A stretch of 64,000 bases of DNA, taken from the NCBI RefSeq assembly GCF_028993615.1, contig NZ_CP118632.1:992001-1056000 (forward strand). The letters are read 5' to 3'. This DNA comes from Herbaspirillum sp. WKF16. Its GTDB lineage: Bacteria; Pseudomonadota; Gammaproteobacteria; Burkholderiales; Burkholderiaceae_D. The notes beneath the pieces are model-generated. The model saw only the letters and a program-made list of their open reading frames with translations, ran no database searches and had not been told where the DNA came from. Positions within the stretch are counted from its first letter, which is position 1. The number at the start of each line of letters is the position of its first letter. Shown here piece after piece: positions 18,950 to 26,800 of the stretch. A program made the translations under genes and the position numbers.

Positions 18950-19225
18950 CCTGTCGTCCCCGCGAAAGCGGGGACCCAGCGACTTTCGATGTGCTCCTTG
19001 GATTCCGTTCGGGCTGAGTAGCCGTGAAACGGCGTATCGAAGCCTGTCCTGAGCCTGTCGAAGGGCCTGTCCTGAGCCTGTCGAAGGGCCTGTCCTGAGC
19101 TGCCCGAAGCCCACGAGAGCCGAGCTGGACTTCGATACGCCGCTACGCGGCTACTCAGTCCGAACGGGGAATAGGTGAAGTACCCACAACGACGCTGGGT
19201 TCCTGCTTTCGCGGGAACGACAGGG
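18950..19225. repeat. Repeat block, copy 2 of the 252/276-bp near-duplication
   Basis: This repeats the whole of copy 1 with few changes. It is 24 bases longer: 23 are accounted for by one extra copy of the CCTGTCCTGAGC + CTGTCGAAGGG unit in tandem, and one by an extra G at the end of the family-2 repeat. The two copies are only 42 bases apart, so recombination or slippage is a plausible origin. Confidence 0.8.
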
Positions 19226-19290
19226 GGTGGTGAGTGGATCTCCGCGCGTTCTGGTCATTCCATTGACAAGGAGCGACATGCGCCTCCCGC

Positions 19291-19914
19291 TCAGCGCATC
19301 AGCTGGCGAATCCCCAGGAACACGATCAGGCCGCCGCACAGCCGGTCCACCAGCGCCGCGCTCTTGCGGTAGCGCGCGGCCACGCCGCCGTGCGACATCA
19401 CCAGCGCCAGGAAGCTGTACCAGCTGCCGGCCACCATCAGCACCACGCACAGCATGGCCGCGAAGGTCGGCCACGACACATGCGCCGGCGCGGCCGAGGC
19501 GAACACGGCGGCAAAGAAGGCCATCGATTTGGGATTGACGATATTGGTCAGGAAGCCCTGCACGAAGGAGGCCCGCAGGCCGTTGGCGGCGCCGGCGTCG
19601 GCCGCGCCGGGCGCCTTGTGCTGCGCGCGGGCAATCAGGCGGGTGCCGAACCACAGCAGGTAGCCGGCGCCCAGCACCTTGGCCGCCAGCGCCATCCAGG
19701 GGAAGGCGGAGAACACGATGCCCACGCCGAGGATGGCGCAGGTGGCCCAGAACAGGTTGACCACCACGATCCCGGCCACCAGCGCCAGCGCCTCCGGGCG
19801 CGTGGAGGAGGCGGCCTTGTGCAGCACCGCCACGAAATTGGGGCCGGGGATGATGACGCCGGTGATGTAGACGGAAAACACGGCGAGGACGGCGGACCAG
19901 TCGATGAGATGCAT
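19291..19914 (-). CDS. LysE/RhtB-family amino-acid or metabolite exporter
   Basis: A 207-residue inner-membrane protein with about six hydrophobic segments and the family blocks IIPGPNFVAVLH near residue 21 and FLTNIVNPKSMAFF at about 120. This family exports small amino acids or related compounds such as lysine, threonine or homoserine lactone; the substrate here is unknown. It stands alone between the repeat block and the MgtC-like gene, on the same strand as the latter, 76 bases apart. Confidence 0.87.
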   Translation of the reverse strand: MHLIDWSAVLAVFSVYITGVIIPGPNFVAVLHKAASSTRPEALALVAGIVVVNLFWATCAILGVGIVFSAFPWMALAAKVLGAGYLLWFGTRLIARAQHKAPGAADAGAANGLRASFVQGFLTNIVNPKSMAFFAAVFASAAPAHVSWPTFAAMLCVVLMVAGSWYSFLALVMSHGGVAARYRKSAALVDRLCGGLIVFLGIRQLMR

Positions 19915-19990
19915 GGCGGCAGGCGTAGGCGAGGGGTGGGCGGGAAGGAAGCGAAGCCGCCATCATACTCCGCTTGCCGGCAGGCCCGCT

Positions 19991-20707
19991 TCAGTCGGTA
20001 GTGCTGGGGCTCCAGAACGCCTGCTTGACCTCCGGCAGCGCCAGCAGGCGACCGACCAGCGCGTCGAGCTCGTCGCCGTCGACCGAGGTGGCCGCCAGGG
20101 TCGCCTCGATTTCCACCTCCTCTTCCGCGAAGGGCCGCACCTCCAGGCCGTGGGTCGGGTAGCGGCTTTGTTCCAGCATGTCGGTCACCTTGGCCAGCAC
20201 GCGTTTCTGGTGCGCGCTCTCCACGACCAGGTGCAGGGTATTGGTGACTTCCACCGACGGCACGTCCAGCGGCTTGCGGTTGATGGTGTTGACCACCGGG
20301 CGCAGCAGGGTATTGGCCGCCAGCACGAACAGCGTGGCCACGATCGCCTCCAGGATCAGGTCGGCGCCGGCCGCCGCGCCCACCGCCGCCGAGCCCCACA
20401 GGGTGGCCGCGGTGTTGATGCCGCGCACGTTGCCTTCTTCCCGCATGATCACGCCGGCGCCCAGGAAACCCACGCCCGACACCACATAGGCCACCACGTG
20501 CACCGCGCCCTCGTGGCCGCCCATGCGGTTGGCCATGTCGACGAACACGGCCGAGCCCAGCGCCACCAGCACATTGGTGCGCAGGCCGGCGGTGCGCTGG
20601 CGGTACTGGCGTTCCAGGCCGATGGCGCCGCCCAGGATGAAGGCGGCAGTGAGGCTGACGACGGTGTCGAGCAGGGAGTCGAGGTTGATGTTGTGCAGGA
20701 TTTCCAT
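19991..20707 (-). CDS. MgtC/SapB-family membrane protein
   Basis: A 238-residue protein. The N-terminal half has four to five hydrophobic segments with the family blocks GGAIGLERQYRQRTAGLRTN (residues about 26-45) and GVGFLGAGVI; the C-terminal half is soluble and acidic, an ACT-like domain as in full-length MgtC. Family members affect growth at low magnesium and regulate F-ATPase or are virulence factors in intracellular pathogens, but for a free-living or plant-associated species the role is open. Start at the ATG at 20707, which matches the family start; the frame stays open far upstream. Confidence 0.85.
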   Translation of the reverse strand: MEILHNINLDSLLDTVVSLTAAFILGGAIGLERQYRQRTAGLRTNVLVALGSAVFVDMANRMGGHEGAVHVVAYVVSGVGFLGAGVIMREEGNVRGINTAATLWGSAAVGAAAGADLILEAIVATLFVLAANTLLRPVVNTINRKPLDVPSVEVTNTLHLVVESAHQKRVLAKVTDMLEQSRYPTHGLEVRPFAEEEVEIEATLAATSVDGDELDALVGRLLALPEVKQAFWSPSTTD

Positions 20708-20774
20708 GGGCGTTTGTCGGTTCGGCCGGCGCTTGATTGCGCGCGCATGGGCGCGATGATGCCCGGGAAATGCA

Positions 20775-20805
20775 ACGGGCGCATGACAATTTGCCATGCG
20801 CCCGT
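20775..20805 (-). terminator. Stem-loop after the dioxygenase gene, possible terminator
   Basis: Perfect 11-base arms ACGGGCGCATG / CATGCGCCCGT with a 9-base loop, 45 bases past the stop of the minus-strand dioxygenase gene and 67 bases before the MgtC-like gene. There is no T-run, so strength is uncertain. Confidence 0.5.
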
Positions 20806-20850
20806 CTCGCCGATCTCGCCTGCCGTGCGGCAAGCGCCGTATAAGCCTTC

Positions 20851-21642
20851 TCAGGCGGCCTGCTGCCCGATGTAGCGCAGCAGCGCGTCGTCGGCCGCGG
20901 GCTTGACCGGGGTGAAGTCGCGGTGCGCGATGAACTCCGGGCGGGTCGGCTTGGCGATCGCGTTGGAGACCGCGTTGAGCGTCAGGTAGACGATGCGGCG
21001 CGGGTAGGGCGTGATGTTGCCGGCCGAGCCGTGCACCAGGTTGGCATGGAACATCAGCACGCCGCCGGCGCGGCCGGTAGGCGTGGCGATGCCGTTCTTC
21101 TCCACCATCTCGGTGACCGTGGGCTGGTCCAGCGTCCATAGCGGATAGGAGGTGGTCTCCAGGTCGTGCTCGGATTTGAGCGCGCCCGCCTTGTGGCTAC
21201 GCGGCACCAGCATCAGCGGGCCGTTGATCGGCATCACCTCGTCGAGGAACACGGCGATGTTCATCGCGCGCGCCTCGGGCATGCCGTCGTCGGCCTGCCA
21301 GGTCGGGAAGTCCTGGTGCCATTGCCAGACTTCGCCGGTAAAGGCGGCCTTGGCGTTGATCTTGAACTGGTGCACGTAGACGTCCTCGCCGAACAGCTGC
21401 TGCAGCGGCTCGACCAGGCGCGGATGCGAGGCCAGGATGTTGCAGGCGTCGTTGTAGGTGTGGGCGGCGAAGGCGGTGCGCGGGGCGCCGTTCTTCTCGC
21501 GCCAGATTTCCGGCCGCTGCTGCGCCAGGACCTTGGCGGCCTCCTGTTTCAGCACCGCGATTTCGTCGGCGTTGAAGCACTCGGGCAGGAACAGGTAGCC
21601 CAGTTCGTCGAAGTCCTTGAGCTGCTGGGGGCTGAGTTGCAT
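20851..21642 (-). CDS. Phytanoyl-CoA dioxygenase family protein, EctD-like Fe(II)/2OG hydroxylase
   Basis: A 263-residue cupin-fold oxygenase. The iron triad is visible as His109-x-Asp111 (WHQDFPTW) and His204 (NLVHGSAGN), followed by the 2-oxoglutarate-binding region around Arg215. The blocks VYVHQFKIN, PGSH-like PRSHKAG and NITPYPRR resemble ectoine hydroxylase (EctD) and its relatives more than human phytanoyl-CoA hydroxylase. No ectoine genes are near, so the substrate is unknown. It is divergent from an SDR gene, with a shared palindromic site between them. Confidence 0.83.
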   Translation of the reverse strand: MQLSPQQLKDFDELGYLFLPECFNADEIAVLKQEAAKVLAQQRPEIWREKNGAPRTAFAAHTYNDACNILASHPRLVEPLQQLFGEDVYVHQFKINAKAAFTGEVWQWHQDFPTWQADDGMPEARAMNIAVFLDEVMPINGPLMLVPRSHKAGALKSEHDLETTSYPLWTLDQPTVTEMVEKNGIATPTGRAGGVLMFHANLVHGSAGNITPYPRRIVYLTLNAVSNAIAKPTRPEFIAHRDFTPVKPAADDALLRYIGQQAA

Positions 21643-21724
21643 GGTGTGTCTCCTCTGTTGATGGCTGGATTGCCGTCGGCGGCATGCCTTGGGCGTCTTG
21701 CGATCTTGTGTTGTTATTATCGTG

Positions 21725-21738
21725 TTCTGTATACAGAA
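21725..21738. promoter_or_regulatory. Perfect 14-bp palindrome in a divergent promoter region
   Basis: TTCTGTATACAGAA. It lies 83 bases upstream of the dioxygenase start and 141 bases upstream of the SDR start. A TTGTGT at 21706 with TATACA at 21730 (18-base gap) could form a plus-strand promoter overlapping it. GTATAC-centred palindromes are common operators of FCD-type GntR regulators; such a regulator is encoded at 24947-25645, but the link is only a guess. Confidence 0.5.
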
Positions 21739-21878
21739 TGCGGCGATGAGGAGGCTTTGTCAAATACAAATTTCAGGATTGGCGGCCCGGGGCGGAGGGC
21801 GCGGGCTTGCCGGGACGGAACAGGCGCATCTGTTTAGAATGCGGTTTTGCCCATTCAACAAGAAGACAAGGAGTTCTC

Positions 21879-22577
21879 ATGACCAAAGTTGCCCTGATCA
21901 CCGCCGCCGGCAGCGGCATGGGCGCGGCCGCCGCGCGCCGCCTCGCCGCCGACGGCTTCCACGTCGCCATCCTGTCGTCCTCGGGGAAGGGGGAGGCGCT
22001 GGCCAAGGAGCTGGGCGGCATCGGCGTGACCGGTTCGAACCAGTCGCCGGACGACCTCAAGGCGCTGGTCGACCTGGCCGTGCAGAAATGGGGGCGCGTC
22101 GATGTGCTGGTCAACAGCGCCGGACACGGCCCGCGCGCGCCGATCCTGGAGATCAGCGACGACGACTGGCATCGCGGCATGGACACCTACCTGCTCAACG
22201 TGATCCGCCCGACCCGGCTGGTCACGCCGCTGATGCAGCAGCAGGGCGGCGGCGCCATCATCAATATTTCCTCGGCCTGGGCCTTCGAGCCCAGCGAAAT
22301 GTTCCCGACCTCGGCGGTGTTCCGCGCCGGCCTGGCCGCGTTCACCAAGATCTTTTCCGACAACTACGCGCGCGACAACATCCGCATCAACAACGTGCTG
22401 CCCGGCTGGATCGACAGCCTGCCGGCGCGCGAGGAGCGCCGCGCCAGCGTGCCGATGCAGCGCTACGGCACCAGCGAGGAGGTGGCCGCGACCATTGCCT
22501 TCCTCGCCTCCGAGGGAGGCGCCTACATCACCGGCCAGAACATCAAGGTCGATGGCGGCCTGACGCGTTCGGTGTAA
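21879..22577 (+). CDS. SDR-family protein with altered catalytic residues
   Basis: A 232-residue SDR fold: nucleotide-binding TAAGSGMG at residues 8-15, NSAG at 79-82, and the C-terminal ITGQNIKVDGG. The usual Ser132 is present, but at the positions of the catalytic Tyr (13 after the Ser) and Lys (4 later) it has Ser145 and Arg149 (SAVFR in place of YxxxK). The rest of the helix (AGLAAFTK) aligns cleanly, so this is not a frameshift. I recall a small conserved SDR branch of this kind but no proven reaction. AAGGAG lies 5 bases before the ATG. It is divergent from the EctD-like oxygenase. Confidence 0.85.
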   Translation: MTKVALITAAGSGMGAAAARRLAADGFHVAILSSSGKGEALAKELGGIGVTGSNQSPDDLKALVDLAVQKWGRVDVLVNSAGHGPRAPILEISDDDWHRGMDTYLLNVIRPTRLVTPLMQQQGGGAIINISSAWAFEPSEMFPTSAVFRAGLAAFTKIFSDNYARDNIRINNVLPGWIDSLPAREERRASVPMQRYGTSEEVAATIAFLASEGGAYITGQNIKVDGGLTRSV

Positions 22578-22606
22578 GCCCGGCGCCGTCGGCGGCGCCA
22601 ATGCAA

Positions 22607-22635
22607 ACGGGCCGGCGCTTGCGCGGCCGGCCCGT
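22607..22635. terminator. GC-rich stem-loop between convergent genes
   Basis: Ten-base arms ACGGGCCGGC / GCCGGCCCGT with a 9-base loop between the stops of the SDR gene and the minus-strand lipoprotein gene. No T-run on either side, so it is a weak candidate for a bidirectional terminator. Confidence 0.45.
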
Positions 22636-22659
22636 GGATGGCATCGGCAAGACGGCGGA

Positions 22660-22875
22660 TCAGTGGCCGATCTGGTGTCCGATGACGCCGCCCACCGCCG
22701 CGCCGCCGGCCGTGCCGATGCCGCTGCCGCCGGTCAGGATGGCGCCGCCGACCGCGCCGATGGTGGCGCCGACGGCGGTGTTCTTGTCGCGCCGGCTCAT
22801 GTTGCTGCAGCCGCTGGTGGCCGCCAGCACGAATACAGCGAGGGAGATGGCCGTGATCTTGTGCAGTGTTTTCAT
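22660..22875 (-). CDS. Small glycine-zipper lipoprotein
   Basis: A 71-residue protein with a signal peptide and a plausible lipobox ending at Cys23 (ATSGC), then a charged stretch (RRDKN) and a glycine-zipper segment from about residue 36 (GATIGAVGGAILTGGSG, then GGAAVGGVIGHQIGH). Such OsmB/YmgG-like proteins sit at the outer membrane and are often stress-induced; their function is not established. The ATG at 22875 follows AGGAAGAACAATC on the minus strand. A long open frame upstream is not part of the gene. Confidence 0.75.
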   Translation of the reverse strand: MKTLHKITAISLAVFVLAATSGCSNMSRRDKNTAVGATIGAVGGAILTGGSGIGTAGGAAVGGVIGHQIGH

Positions 22876-22988
22876 GATTGTTCTTCCTGTCGTTTTATCT
22901 TGTTCCTGGGCGTGGGGGACTGCGCGGCTGGCGCCTGCAGCTGTTCCGTAGACCCGCGATAATAGAAAAAATTCGAGAAAAATTACCG

Positions 22989-23018
22989 ATGTAACACGTT
23001 CTCTTACAGTTGTTACAT
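22989..23018. promoter_or_regulatory. Inverted repeat between the lipoprotein and hydrolase genes
   Basis: Perfect 8-base arms ATGTAACA and TGTTACAT separated by 14 bases. It lies 51 bases upstream of the plus-strand hydrolase start and 114 bases upstream of the minus-strand lipoprotein start. The form suits a dimeric repressor; none is encoded next to it. Confidence 0.45.
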
Positions 23019-23068
23019 AGATGCCCGCCGTCCTCCCATCCACCGTCACGCCAACAAGAAGGATTCCA

Positions 23069-24148
23069 ATGAGCCTGATTTCCCGTCTCCGGCGCAACGC
23101 CGGCATGCTGCTCTCATCCGTCGCCATCCTGCTCTGCGCCGCCCCGGCACGGGCCGCCGACCATCCCGCGCCGGTCGAGGGCGACTGGGTGGCGCCGAGC
23201 TTCGTGTTCCACACCGGCCAGTCGCTGGACAAGCTGCGCCTGCACTACGTCACCATCGGCGATCGCGCCAACCCGGCGGTGCTGGTGCTGCACGGCACCT
23301 ACCAGACCGCGCAGGCCATGCTCTCGAAGGACTTCGGCGGCCAGATGTTCGGCCCCGGCCAGCCGCTGGACGCCTCCAGATACTTCATCGTCATCCCCGA
23401 CGGCATCGGCGTGGGCAAGTCGAGCAAGCCCTCCGACGGCCTGCGCGCCGCCTTCCCGCAGTACAACTACGCCGACATGGTGCTGGCGCAGTACCGCATG
23501 CTGACCGAGGGGCTGGGCATCACGCGATTGCGCCTGATCATCGGCAACTCCATGGGCGGCATGCAGGCCTGGCTGTGGGGCGGCACTTATCCCGGCTTCG
23601 CCGACGGCCTGGTGCCGATGGCTTCGCAGCCGACCGAAATGTCCAGCCGCAACTGGATGATGCGGCGCATGCTGGTCGAATCGATCCGCCAGGATCCGGC
23701 CTGGAACAACGGCAACTACACCGCGCAGCCGCCTTCGCTGCGCCTGGCCAACAACATGTTCGTCTTCGCCACAACCGGCGGCACGCTGGCCTACCAGCAG
23801 ATGGCGGGCACCCATGCCCAGGCCGACAAGCTGGTCGACGAGCGCCTGGCCGCGCCGGTGACGGCCGACGCCAATGACTTCATCTATCAATGGGGATCCT
23901 CGGCCGACTACAACGCCATGCCGGGTGTGTCGAAGATCAAGGTGCCGGTGCTGGCGATCAACTCCGCCGACGACGAGCGCAACCCGCCTGAAACCGGTTT
24001 GCTGCAGTCGGTGCTGAAAGACCTGCCGAATGCCCGGTTGATGCTCATTCCCGCCAGCGCGGAGACGCGCGGCCACGGCACCACGGGCATGGCCAGGTTC
24101 TACGCGCAGCAGGTGGACAGCTTCCTCAAGGCGCTGCCGCCGCGCTGA
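23069..24148 (+). CDS. Exported alpha/beta hydrolase, MetX-like
   Basis: A 359-residue protein with a signal peptide (about 29 residues, ending ARA-A) and an alpha/beta-hydrolase fold. The nucleophile is Ser161 in GNSMGGMQAW, with an acid near INSADDE and a His near RGHGTTG. The GNSMGG..W pattern and the long LHGTYQTAQ region resemble homoserine O-acetyltransferase relatives, but the export signal means it is not the methionine enzyme; similar periplasmic proteins are called alpha/beta hydrolases of unknown substrate. AAGAAGGA lies 5 bases before the ATG. A GNAT gene follows 114 bases later. Confidence 0.82.
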   Translation: MSLISRLRRNAGMLLSSVAILLCAAPARAADHPAPVEGDWVAPSFVFHTGQSLDKLRLHYVTIGDRANPAVLVLHGTYQTAQAMLSKDFGGQMFGPGQPLDASRYFIVIPDGIGVGKSSKPSDGLRAAFPQYNYADMVLAQYRMLTEGLGITRLRLIIGNSMGGMQAWLWGGTYPGFADGLVPMASQPTEMSSRNWMMRRMLVESIRQDPAWNNGNYTAQPPSLRLANNMFVFATTGGTLAYQQMAGTHAQADKLVDERLAAPVTADANDFIYQWGSSADYNAMPGVSKIKVPVLAINSADDERNPPETGLLQSVLKDLPNARLMLIPASAETRGHGTTGMARFYAQQVDSFLKALPPR

Positions 24149-24262
24149 GCCAGGGCCGCCGGACGCAGGCTGTTGCGCCCGGCGGCGCGCGCATCTGTTT
24201 GTGGTGCCCGCGCGCGCGATGCGGCATGATGGCGCATCGCCATCATCGACCCTACAAGCCGC

Positions 24263-24877
24263 ATGTCCGCTTCTTCTTCCCCATCCGCATTCGACTTGCC
24301 GCAGCCGGTGCTGACCGGCCGCCTGGTCGAGCTCAGGCCGCTCGCCGCCGGCGACCGCGGCGCCCTGCTGGAAGCCGCCGCCGACGGCGAGCTCTGGAAC
24401 ATGACGCTCACCGTCGTGCCGGGCGAACGCACCGTCGACCAATACCTGGCCACGGCGCTGGAAGGCCGCGCGGCCGGCAAGGTGATGGCCTTCCTGATCG
24501 TCGAGCTCGCCTCGGGCCGGCCCATCGGCACCACCCGCTACTGGAAGATGGACGGCGCCAACCGCAAGCTGGAGATCGGCCATACCTGGCTGTCGCTGTC
24601 GGCCCAGCGCAGCGGCGCCAACACCGAGGCCAAGCTCCTGTTGCTGCAGTACGCCTTCGAGGAGCTGGCCTGCGTGCGCGTGCAGTTCACCACCGACGTG
24701 CTCAATGAACGCTCGCGCGCCGCGATCCTGCGCATCGGCGCCAGGCAGGAGGGCATCGTGCGCCATGAGCGCATCATGCCCGACGGCCGCAAGCGCAACT
24801 CGGTGCGCTTCTCCATCATCGATGAGGAGTGGCGCGAGGTGAAGGCGCAGCTGCTCGAAAAGACGCGGCGGGCCTGA
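24263..24877 (+). CDS. GNAT-family N-acetyltransferase (RimJ/RimL-like)
   Basis: A 204-residue protein of the GNAT fold of the RimJ/RimL branch, with the N-terminal LTGRLVELRPL, the strand block TTRYWKMDGANRKLEIGHTW (about residues 94-113) and the acetyl-CoA region around FEELACVRVQFTTDVLNERS. It transfers an acetyl group from acetyl-CoA to an amine; protein N-termini or a small amine are both possible. A strong hairpin terminator shared with the convergent GntR gene follows. Confidence 0.85.
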   Translation: MSASSSPSAFDLPQPVLTGRLVELRPLAAGDRGALLEAAADGELWNMTLTVVPGERTVDQYLATALEGRAAGKVMAFLIVELASGRPIGTTRYWKMDGANRKLEIGHTWLSLSAQRSGANTEAKLLLLQYAFEELACVRVQFTTDVLNERSRAAILRIGARQEGIVRHERIMPDGRKRNSVRFSIIDEEWREVKAQLLEKTRRA

Positions 24878-24888
24878 GCCTGTGCTCC

Positions 24889-24925
24889 AACGCAAACAGC
24901 CGGCATCTGCCGGCTGTTTGCGTTT
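24889..24925. terminator. Bidirectional terminator between GNAT and GntR genes
   Basis: Seventeen-base perfect arms with a 2-base formal loop; the arms start AACGCAAACAGCC. The last pairs are A/T-rich (AAC / GTT, TTT), which gives a short T-run in either direction. Confidence 0.8.
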
Positions 24926-24946
24926 CAGGTATCGCTCCAGGCAGCT

Positions 24947-25645
24947 TCAGGCCGCGCTGCGTTCCTCGCCGGCCCCGCTTGCCGCCTTCATGCGGTCGTT
25001 GGCCAGCAGGTTGTTCTTGGTCTCCAGGATGTGACGCTCCAGCAGGCTCGCCACCCTGGCCGCGTCACGCGCGCGGCAGGCGGCCAGGATCTCCCGGTGG
25101 TCGTCCTGCGGGCCTTCCTTGCCGGTAGCCAGCGACATCATCTCGTGCAGGTAGCGGTCGGTATTGAGGCAGAACTCCTCGATCAGCAAGCGCAGCTTGG
25201 CGTTGTTGGCCGGCGCGCACAGCGCCAGGTGGAAGCGGCGATTGTATTCGGCCCACTCGGCCACCGAATCGGAGGCTTCGTACAGGTCCAGCAGCTCCTG
25301 CAGATAGGCGAAATCGCGCTGGACCATGTTGGGCACCGCGATCTTGGCGGCGTGGCATTCCAGCGCGATGCGGATGTCCATCAGTTCGCACAGCTGCTGC
25401 ACGTCCATGCCCGCCACCACCGCGCCGCGATTGCGCTGGTAGGTGACCAGGCCTTCGGATTCGAGCTGGCGCAATGCTTCGCGCACCGGCAAGCGGCTGG
25501 TGCGAAAGCGCTCGGCCAGCGCGTCCTGGCGCAGCTGGATGCCGGGGGCGATGCTGCCGCTGAGGATCTCGCTGCGCAACTGATCGCGGATGATTTGCGG
25601 CAGTCCCTTGCCGGAATCTGGAGCCTGGGTTGGTTGCATTGGCAT
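24947..25645 (-). CDS. GntR-family regulator, FCD type
   Basis: A 232-residue GntR regulator: winged helix at about residues 15-80 (LRQDALAERFRTSRLPVREALRQLE), then an all-helical FCD ligand domain with the conserved NRRFHLALC and a later DHREIL stretch. FCD regulators usually sense organic acids or sugar acids. The ATG at 25645 is the most upstream start that keeps family length; an ATG 6 bases on is possible, and neither has a strong ribosome site. It is followed by the shared terminator and preceded by the LysR gene on the same strand; targets are unknown. Confidence 0.82.
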   Translation of the reverse strand: MPMQPTQAPDSGKGLPQIIRDQLRSEILSGSIAPGIQLRQDALAERFRTSRLPVREALRQLESEGLVTYQRNRGAVVAGMDVQQLCELMDIRIALECHAAKIAVPNMVQRDFAYLQELLDLYEASDSVAEWAEYNRRFHLALCAPANNAKLRLLIEEFCLNTDRYLHEMMSLATGKEGPQDDHREILAACRARDAARVASLLERHILETKNNLLANDRMKAASGAGEERSAA

Positions 25646-25729
25646 GGCGGAATTCTTGTCTCGGAAATGGTTCACTGGCGGGTCGGAGAACTGCGCGCCT
25701 TGTCTGCCATTGTGCCTCAAAGTCTCGCT

Positions 25730-26659
25730 TCAGGCGCCCGCCTGCAGCAGTTCGCGCTCCAGGTCTTCATTGAGCGCCGCGCAGCGCGCCGCCAGCAGCG
25801 CCTGCAGCTGGCGCACCGCCGGTGAATACTGGCGCCGGTGCGGGCACACCATGTGCAGCTGCGCCGCCTCGCCGCGCAGCTGCGGCAGCACGATGGACAA
25901 GCGCCGCGCGCGCACGTCGGCGCCCACGTCCAGCCAGGACTTGTAGGCGATGCCTTCGCCCGCCACCGCCCAGCGCCGCACCACGTCGCCATCGTCGGTG
26001 ACCAGCGGGCCGCCTACCTGTATCGTCTGCCCGCCCTCGCCGGGGAAGATCCATTTGTCGTAGACCCGTCCCTGCAATTGGTAGATCAGGCAGTCGTGAC
26101 GCTTGAGCTCGTCGGCCGTGCGCGGCGCGCCATGGCGCGCCAGGTAGGCGGGCGCGGCCACCAGCACGCGGCGGTTGTCCGGCGCCAGCGGCAGGGCGAT
26201 GAAGCTGGCGTCGTCCATGCGGCCGTAGCGGATGGCGATGTCGACCGGGTCGCGAAAGACATCGGTGACCTGGTCCGAGACCAGCAGGCGCAGGTCAAGC
26301 TGCGGATTGGCGCGGCGGAATTCCGAAATCCACGGCAGCAGCACGTTGCGCCCGAGGTCGGAGGGCGCGGCCACCTGCAGCGTGCCGGACAGTTCGGCGT
26401 CGCCGCCGCGCAAGCCTTCCTGGCCCTCGCGCAGGGTCTGCAGCGCCTCCTGGGCATAGGGCAGATAGCGTTCGCCTTCCTCGGTCAGGCGCAGGCTGCG
26501 GGTGGAGCGGGCGAACAGGCGGATGTCGAGTTCGCGCTCCAGCCGCTGGATCGCCGCGCTGACCTGGCCGGGCAGCAGGTCGGCCTCGCGCGCGGCCTGG
26601 GAGAAGCTGCCCAGCGCGGCCGAGCGGAGAAAGAGATGGAGGTCTTCTAGGCGGACCAT
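25730..26659 (-). CDS. LysR-family regulator of the divergent oxidoreductase gene
   Basis: A 309-residue LysR protein: helix-turn-helix in residues 1-60 (SFSQAAREADLLPGQVSAAIQRLE), a linker and a ligand domain (VAAPSDLGRNVLLPWISEF onward). It belongs to the DsdC/CrgA-like branch that often sits divergent from a quinone-oxidoreductase or SDR target, as here with the MDR gene 26801. I prefer the ATG at 26659, with AGGTG 5 bases before it; a GTG two codons upstream is also in frame. Two inverted repeats overlap its ribosome site. Confidence 0.83.
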   Translation of the reverse strand: MVRLEDLHLFLRSAALGSFSQAAREADLLPGQVSAAIQRLERELDIRLFARSTRSLRLTEEGERYLPYAQEALQTLREGQEGLRGGDAELSGTLQVAAPSDLGRNVLLPWISEFRRANPQLDLRLLVSDQVTDVFRDPVDIAIRYGRMDDASFIALPLAPDNRRVLVAAPAYLARHGAPRTADELKRHDCLIYQLQGRVYDKWIFPGEGGQTIQVGGPLVTDDGDVVRRWAVAGEGIAYKSWLDVGADVRARRLSIVLPQLRGEAAQLHMVCPHRRQYSPAVRQLQALLAARCAALNEDLERELLQAGA

Positions 26660-26695
26660 TTTCACACCTGGAGTGAAAGTCTTGATTGAAAAGAC
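26660..26695. promoter_or_regulatory. Two adjacent inverted repeats at the LysR start
   Basis: TTTCAC-N7-GTGAAA (26660-26678) and GTCTT-N7-AAGAC (26679-26695) abut each other in the divergent region. The first covers the LysR gene's ribosome site. Both have the odd spacing usual for LysR boxes, so autoregulation is plausible. Confidence 0.4.
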
Positions 26696-26800
26696 CGCTG
26701 TTCGGGCGGCCGCCGCTTCCCTAATATCGATGGCAAGGGCGAGCTGTCATGCAAGGCAAGCGTCGTCCAGGTCCACTTTAACTTCGGAAAAGGAAATCCC

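Noticed and set aside
18546..19290. Possible insertion sequence between the lactonase and LysE genes
   Set aside because: There is no transposase frame and no terminal repeats with target duplication; the block is made of dispersed palindromic repeats.
22876..23232. Upstream extension of the glycine-zipper lipoprotein gene
   Set aside because: It reads antisense to the signal peptide of the divergent hydrolase and would place the lipobox in mid-protein.
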